In this document: positions 22,654 to 26,177 of the stretch, piece by piece
Position numbering within the stretch: position 1 is the first letter of the stretch
How the letters are laid out: the number at the start of each line of letters is the position of its first letter
From: Candidatus Undinarchaeales archaeon
GTDB taxonomy: Archaea > SpSt-1190 > JASMDC01
Direction: 5' to 3'
NCBI GenBank assembly: GCA_030753015.1
Contig: JASMDC010000048.1
Location: 1 to 26,177 of the forward strand
DNA: 26,177 bases
Position numbers and translations under genes: made by a program
Notes under the pieces: model-generated
Seen by the model: only the letters and a program-made list of their open reading frames with translations
The model's database searches: none
What the model was told of the DNA's origin: nothing

Positions 22654-23835
22654 ATGGCGAAGTTGTGGGACAAGGGCGGAGCGCTGGACGCGCGCGTGGA
22701 GGCGTTCACCGTCGGTGACGATCCCCTGCTCGACCAGCGCCTCGTCCCCCACGACTGCCGGGCGTCCATCGCCCACGTCCGCACCCTGGGCAAGGCCGGG
22801 GTGCTCACGGACGACGAGGTGGAAAAGCTCGCAGCCGAGCTCGAGCACATCATCGAGCTCCACGCGACCGGAGACTTCCCCATACCCCCCGAGCTCGAGG
22901 ACTGCCACACCGCAATAGAGCACCACCTCACCATGGCCCTCGGTGATCTGGGGAAGAAGGTGCATACAGGGCGCTCGCGCAACGACCAGGTGCTGGCAGC
23001 GCTCCACCTCTACTACGACGAGGAGCTGGGCGGGGTCAGCGAGCTTATTTGCGAGCTTATTGCGGCACTGACCAAGTTCGCGGAACAGCACAGCGACGTA
23101 CCCATCCCGGGCCACACCCACACACGCAAAGCCATGCCCTCGTCAGTTGGCTACTGGGCCAAGGGGTTCATCGGGGCCCTCACCGACGACATAACGTTCC
23201 TAAGCCCGGTGAGTGCGCTCGCACAGCGCTCCCCGCTAGGGACCGGTGCCGGGTATGGTGTGCCTCTGGAGCTCGACAAGGAGTTCACGGCAAAGGAACT
23301 GGGATTCAAGCATGTCATTGAGAACGGTGTGCACGCCCAGCTCTCCCGCGGGAAGACGGCGGCGGCCATCCTCCACGCCCTGTCCCAGGTGACGGCCACG
23401 CTCAACGCCATGGCCTGCGACCTCATCCTCTTCAGTATGCCAACGTTCGGGTACTTCGAGCTCCCCAAAGAGATGACGACCGGTAGCTCCATCATGCCCC
23501 AGAAGAAGAATCCGGACGTGCTGGAACTGGTGCGCGCGAGCCATCACCGCGTCGTCGCCAGGGAGCACGAGGTCCAGGGCATCTGTTCGAACCTCATCTC
23601 CGGCTACCACCGCGACTACCAGCTCACCAAGGGCCCGGTGCTCACGGGTCTCGACACCACCAAGCACTGTCTGGTCATCATGGCCGCGGTCATCCAGGAG
23701 ATGGTGGTGAACGAGGAGAACTGCCGGAAGGCCATGACCGACGAGCTGTACGCCACAGAAGAGGTCTACAAGCTCGTCAGAGAAGGCGTCCCGTTCAGGG
23801 ATGCGTACAAGCAGGTCAGCGACCAGTATCGATGA
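22654..23835 (+). CDS. argH: Argininosuccinate lyase
   Basis: The 393-residue enzyme splits argininosuccinate to arginine and fumarate. It shows the superfamily signature GSSIMPQKKNPD, the early HTGRSRNDQV, PGHTHTRKAMPSS with the catalytic His region, and SPLGTGAGYGVPL. It is shorter than the usual 450-480 residues, mainly because the C-terminal region is short, ending soon after the GVPFRDAYKQV segment found in many homologs. ATG 22654 (MAKLWDKGG) has GAGG 22648-22651; in-frame codons further upstream lie inside argG. The 3' end overlaps the convergent kinase-like gene by 20 bp. Confidence 0.95.
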   Translation: MAKLWDKGGALDARVEAFTVGDDPLLDQRLVPHDCRASIAHVRTLGKAGVLTDDEVEKLAAELEHIIELHATGDFPIPPELEDCHTAIEHHLTMALGDLGKKVHTGRSRNDQVLAALHLYYDEELGGVSELICELIAALTKFAEQHSDVPIPGHTHTRKAMPSSVGYWAKGFIGALTDDITFLSPVSALAQRSPLGTGAGYGVPLELDKEFTAKELGFKHVIENGVHAQLSRGKTAAAILHALSQVTATLNAMACDLILFSMPTFGYFELPKEMTTGSSIMPQKKNPDVLELVRASHHRVVAREHEVQGICSNLISGYHRDYQLTKGPVLTGLDTTKHCLVIMAAVIQEMVVNEENCRKAMTDELYATEEVYKLVREGVPFRDAYKQVSDQYR

Positions 23836-24811
23836 GCTCTCGAGAGACAGGATCGCTCCTCTTCTCGGACTCAGCCCTGCGCTGCTGCATCTCCGTGTAG
23901 AAGTGCTCGAAGTCGCCCCGCAGTGAGTTCTTGCGCTCGATCACCGCGTCGATGAAGTCGTCCGCGGACACAAAGGCGGAGTCTGTACTGTTGAACGCCT
24001 GCAGGCTCTTCTCGCGCTCAAGGGCATATGGACGCAGGATCTCCTCGATCTCCTGGTCGGGTATGGCCTCGATGGCCGTGATGACCTTCTCGGCAGCATC
24101 GAGGTCCACCTCGCACGCGCCCTCGATGTAGTGCGTCCACATGTCGTTGTAGACGGGCGTCCATACCTTGGGCGTGTCGTATGTGTGCGACAGCTCATCC
24201 TTGCCGTAGAACCTGAACGCCTGCCCCTTGTCGATGGCGTGGTACTGGCCGTCCCGGCCGACGAGGAAGTTCTTGTGATGGGTGTCGAAGTTGCCGATGA
24301 ACCAGTCGAACACCTGGTTCCGCACCAGGAAGTCCGTCCTGTCCTTGCCGAAGTAGTCATCCTCCGACCACTTCGGGTTTGGGAGCGCGCCCCTGTTCTT
24401 CACGAACTCCTGGGATGAGCCGCTCGTGCAGAAGGGGCCATCCTCACCGTTCAGGACCAGGAAGTTCCCGTACTTTGTATAGGGGACGGTGATGTCGTCC
24501 AGCCCTGGCCGGTGCGCGAGGTCGTACACGGCGGCCTCGCCCATGGCCAGGAACCGGTCCTGGTCGCTCAACGATCCCTTGACGACCCACTCGGTGTCGT
24601 CCTTCAGGTCCCTGGCGAAGTAGATGTCGCAGGCGCTCTCACCGACCTTCATGTGCGAGGGCGTCGGGAGGAGCGTGTAGCATCCCTGGATACCTTTTTC
24701 GGTCCCGGTGAGGTAGTCGCCGATGGTCTGGGCCAGGGATCCGGTGTCAAGCTCGTCGGAGTAGGGGCGAAGGAGTTCGTCCACCGGCGCCGGAGCATAG
24801 GCCGAGACCAT
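23816..24811 (-). CDS. HipA/PI3K-like kinase-fold protein
   Basis: This 331-residue protein has the atypical kinase pattern seen in HipA, FAM20 and PI3/4-kinase relatives. Lys78 in EWVVKGS is the probable ATP-binding lysine and Glu92 in AMGEAAVYDL a possible salt-bridge partner. The catalytic loop GNFDTHHKNFLV has Asp176, His178 and Asn181, and HAIDKGQAFRF has metal-binding Asp194. The C-terminal third is helical. A protein, lipid or small-molecule substrate cannot be told. No antitoxin-like partner (HipB) is next to it, so a toxin-antitoxin role is not supported. It is transcribed toward argH from its own promoter. Confidence 0.75.
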   Translation of the reverse strand: MVSAYAPAPVDELLRPYSDELDTGSLAQTIGDYLTGTEKGIQGCYTLLPTPSHMKVGESACDIYFARDLKDDTEWVVKGSLSDQDRFLAMGEAAVYDLAHRPGLDDITVPYTKYGNFLVLNGEDGPFCTSGSSQEFVKNRGALPNPKWSEDDYFGKDRTDFLVRNQVFDWFIGNFDTHHKNFLVGRDGQYHAIDKGQAFRFYGKDELSHTYDTPKVWTPVYNDMWTHYIEGACEVDLDAAEKVITAIEAIPDQEIEEILRPYALEREKSLQAFNSTDSAFVSADDFIDAVIERKNSLRGDFEHFYTEMQQRRAESEKRSDPVSRELIDTGR

Positions 24812-24835
24812 TAGGACGGGTGCTTGTTCTTCACG

Positions 24836-24846
24836 ATATTAATATA
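24836..24846 (-). promoter_or_regulatory. TATA box of the kinase-fold gene
   Basis: TATATTAATAT-type sequence on the minus strand is centred 30 nt before ATG 24811, giving a leaderless or near-leaderless mRNA. Confidence 0.6.
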
Positions 24847-24879
24847 GTTTACCACGGGGTAGTGACAACTATGCGCCCC

Positions 24880-26031
24880 TCATTTCTTGATATGGACCTC
24901 GACCGTATCCCCGTCTCCCACCGAGTGGTCCAGCCCGACCTTCTGGCCGGGGAACCTGGCCGATCCCCAGATGCGGGCGAAGGTGAAGCGCTTGACCAAG
25001 TCCTTGTGGACGCGGATCGCCACGTCCCGCACCGTTGAATCTACGGGCAGCGTGATGGGTTTCTCCACGCGCTTCTTCCCGGGCGACTTCGTGTATACCC
25101 TGATGAGCCCGAGCTTGTCCCACACGCCGTCCCGCACCAGCTCCATCCCCTCACCCTTGAGGGGGGAGGCAGGGAGGACCGTTAGATGCGGAAAGGCCTT
25201 CTTCAGTGCTTCGAACCCCTCGGTGGAGCCGGAAAGGTCCCCCTTGGTGACCACGATCACCAGTCTCTGGTACTGGATCCGCTTGTCCATCACCCGCTCC
25301 ACGTCCAGAACGGTGGCCCGGCCCACGAGGCGCACGGTCGCGCAGTGGATGTTGCGTGCCTGGAAGGCTTGCCGTATCTCGGCGGGATCCCCGTCGAGGT
25401 ACTTCTCCCCCAGGATCTCGATGCCGCCCGTCGAGCCCACTTCGACCTTCACGGGGGGGGCGGGTCGGTCGGTGATGATGCCGCCTGACGTCAGCTCCTC
25501 GACGATTAGCTCCAGGGATCCCACGGGATCGTCGATCGCGTCGATCACGGCAACGATCATGTCGGCGTTGCGCACAATACCGAGGTAGGAACGACCGTTC
25601 TCCGTGTCGCGCCAGTCCTCCATGACCGCTGGGATCTCGACCAGCTGCACCGGGGCCCGGCCGCAGGGCATCATGGCGATCGTGGGCAGGGCGGTGGTAA
25701 AGGCGTAGTCGGCAACCTCGACGTTGGCGTTGGTAAGTAAGTTTAGCAGGGCCGACTTGCCCGCATTGGGGAGGCCAATGACGGCCACCTGTGCCGCACC
25801 GTCCTTGCGTACCGAGATAGAGAAGCGCTTGCCGGCGGTAGCGGCACGCTCATCCAGGTCACGCATGCGGGCCAGTTTGCGCTTCCATACCATGCGCAGC
25901 TTCTCGGTCCCCTTGTGCTTGGGGATGATCGAGAGGATGTTCGCGATGGCCTTCATCTTCTCCTTGGTACTGGTGGCTTCGTCGTAGGCGTTGGAGGCCG
26001 AGATGAACCCAGGTGGGAGATTGGTAGGCAT
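24880..26031 (-). CDS. DRG/Obg-type GTPase with TGS domain
   Basis: The 383-residue cytoplasmic GTPase is related to DRG/Rbg proteins, which act with ribosomes. A charged helical N-terminus (SNAYDEATSTKEKMKAI) precedes the G domain: G1 GLPNAGKSAL (86-95), G2 threonines FTT (111-113) and G4 VTKGD (261-265, in place of NKxD). The G domain contains an insertion like that of DRG proteins. A TGS domain (PITLPVDSTVRDVAIRVHKDL to the end) closes the protein. The G3 site, usually DLPG, reads EIPA (132-135), so both the Mg-coordinating Asp and the Gly are replaced. ATG 26031 follows the TATA at 26061-26068 by about 34 nt. Confidence 0.88.
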   Translation of the reverse strand: MPTNLPPGFISASNAYDEATSTKEKMKAIANILSIIPKHKGTEKLRMVWKRKLARMRDLDERAATAGKRFSISVRKDGAAQVAVIGLPNAGKSALLNLLTNANVEVADYAFTTALPTIAMMPCGRAPVQLVEIPAVMEDWRDTENGRSYLGIVRNADMIVAVIDAIDDPVGSLELIVEELTSGGIITDRPAPPVKVEVGSTGGIEILGEKYLDGDPAEIRQAFQARNIHCATVRLVGRATVLDVERVMDKRIQYQRLVIVVTKGDLSGSTEGFEALKKAFPHLTVLPASPLKGEGMELVRDGVWDKLGLIRVYTKSPGKKRVEKPITLPVDSTVRDVAIRVHKDLVKRFTFARIWGSARFPGQKVGLDHSVGDGDTVEVHIKK

Positions 26032-26060
26032 GGTCCGGATGACAAGAAAGGTGAAAGCAG

Positions 26061-26068
26061 ATTAAAGC
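26061..26068 (-). promoter_or_regulatory. TATA box of the TGS GTPase gene
   Basis: The minus strand reads GGCTTTAATC, predicting transcription at about 26039, eight bases before ATG 26031. A second AT-rich box (26094-26104) lies further upstream and could be an alternative. Confidence 0.45.
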
Positions 26069-26120
26069 CTTTCGCCGGGGCGGCGCCTTACTCATATAAT
26101 ATACCTTAATCCAAAGGGAG

Positions 26121-26131
26121 GGTTTAAATAC
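26121..26131 (+). promoter_or_regulatory. TATA box for a gene leaving the window
   Basis: A purine BRE-like AAAGGGAG (26113-26120) precedes GGTTTAAATAC. The predicted transcription start is near 26152, a few bases before ATG 26159. Confidence 0.55.
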
Positions 26132-26158
26132 GGCGTGTCGCTGCCGAGTAGTAACAGA

Positions 26159-26177
26159 ATGGGGCCTGAACGCTCTG
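26159..26177 (+). CDS. Start of a gene cut by the window edge (partial)
   Basis: ATG 26159 opens MGPERS and runs off the window. It is supported by the strong BRE/TATA element 33 nt upstream. Nothing can be said about function. Confidence 0.4.

Noticed and set aside
23816-24811. HipAB toxin-antitoxin module
   Set aside because: No small HTH antitoxin gene adjoins the kinase-fold gene; both neighbours are unrelated.
1-26177. Insertion sequences, integrase or prophage genes, att sites, rRNA
   Set aside because: No transposase, integrase or phage motifs, no terminal inverted repeats around a gene, and no rRNA-like stretches were seen.

Overview
This is a stretch of an archaeal chromosome, most likely from a euryarchaeote. 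Thermoplasmata-type lineages are my best guess, but that is inference. Evidence for archaea: TATA boxes (often with an upstream BRE-like purine stretch) about 25 nt before starts, many of which would give leaderless or near-leaderless mRNAs; class III signal peptides of archaeal pilins; and archaeal families such as a COG1855 PIN-KH ATPase, a UPF0282 metallo-beta-lactamase-fold protein, a DacZ-type diadenylate cyclase, an aldehyde:ferredoxin oxidoreductase family enzyme and a DRG-type GTPase. Coding regions are GC-rich with GC-rich third positions, and the promoters are AT-rich islands. TGA is used as an ordinary stop.

Layout. 1-913: the end of one gene and two paralogous small membrane proteins with His/Asp-rich tails. 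948-4925 (minus): a pilin-like protein, then a mosaic surface protein (pilin stalk, seven FG-GAP/VCBS-like blades, Pro-Thr linkers, a malectin-like domain and a second propeller). Its frame is interrupted by a single TGA where sister repeats carry TGG. 5126-7352: a LarA-type nickel racemase convergent with a UPF0282 MBL-fold protein. 7459-11138: PIN-KH ATPase, DacZ, tRNA-Arg(CCT) and a two-domain beta-rich protein of unknown function. 11149-11726: two small divergent genes, one encoding a zinc finger. 11739-14873 (minus): a tightly overlapping three-gene operon of an HEXXH metallopeptidase-like protein, a nucleoside-phosphorylase-fold protein and a CX3CX2C radical-SAM-like protein, with a palindromic leader. 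14969-15418: a one-helix membrane miniprotein and a possible Cys-rich miniprotein. 15611-17746: the AOR-family tungsto/molybdoenzyme. 17871-20215: a gamma-glutamyl cluster (two cyclotransferase-like proteins and a GCS2-like ligase whose start appears broken). 20396-23835: tRNA-dihydrouridine synthase and the arginine genes argG-argH. 23816-26031: a HipA/PI3K-like kinase-fold protein and a TGS-domain GTPase with an altered G3 motif. A new gene probably begins at the right edge.

How the parts may work together. The pilin-like genes suggest a cell-surface adhesion system. The overlapping 11739-14873 operon and the GCS2/GGCT cluster look like dedicated small-molecule or peptide chemistry and are the best candidates for undescribed systems. 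The rest is mostly housekeeping (arginine biosynthesis, tRNA modification, second-messenger synthesis, a GTPase).
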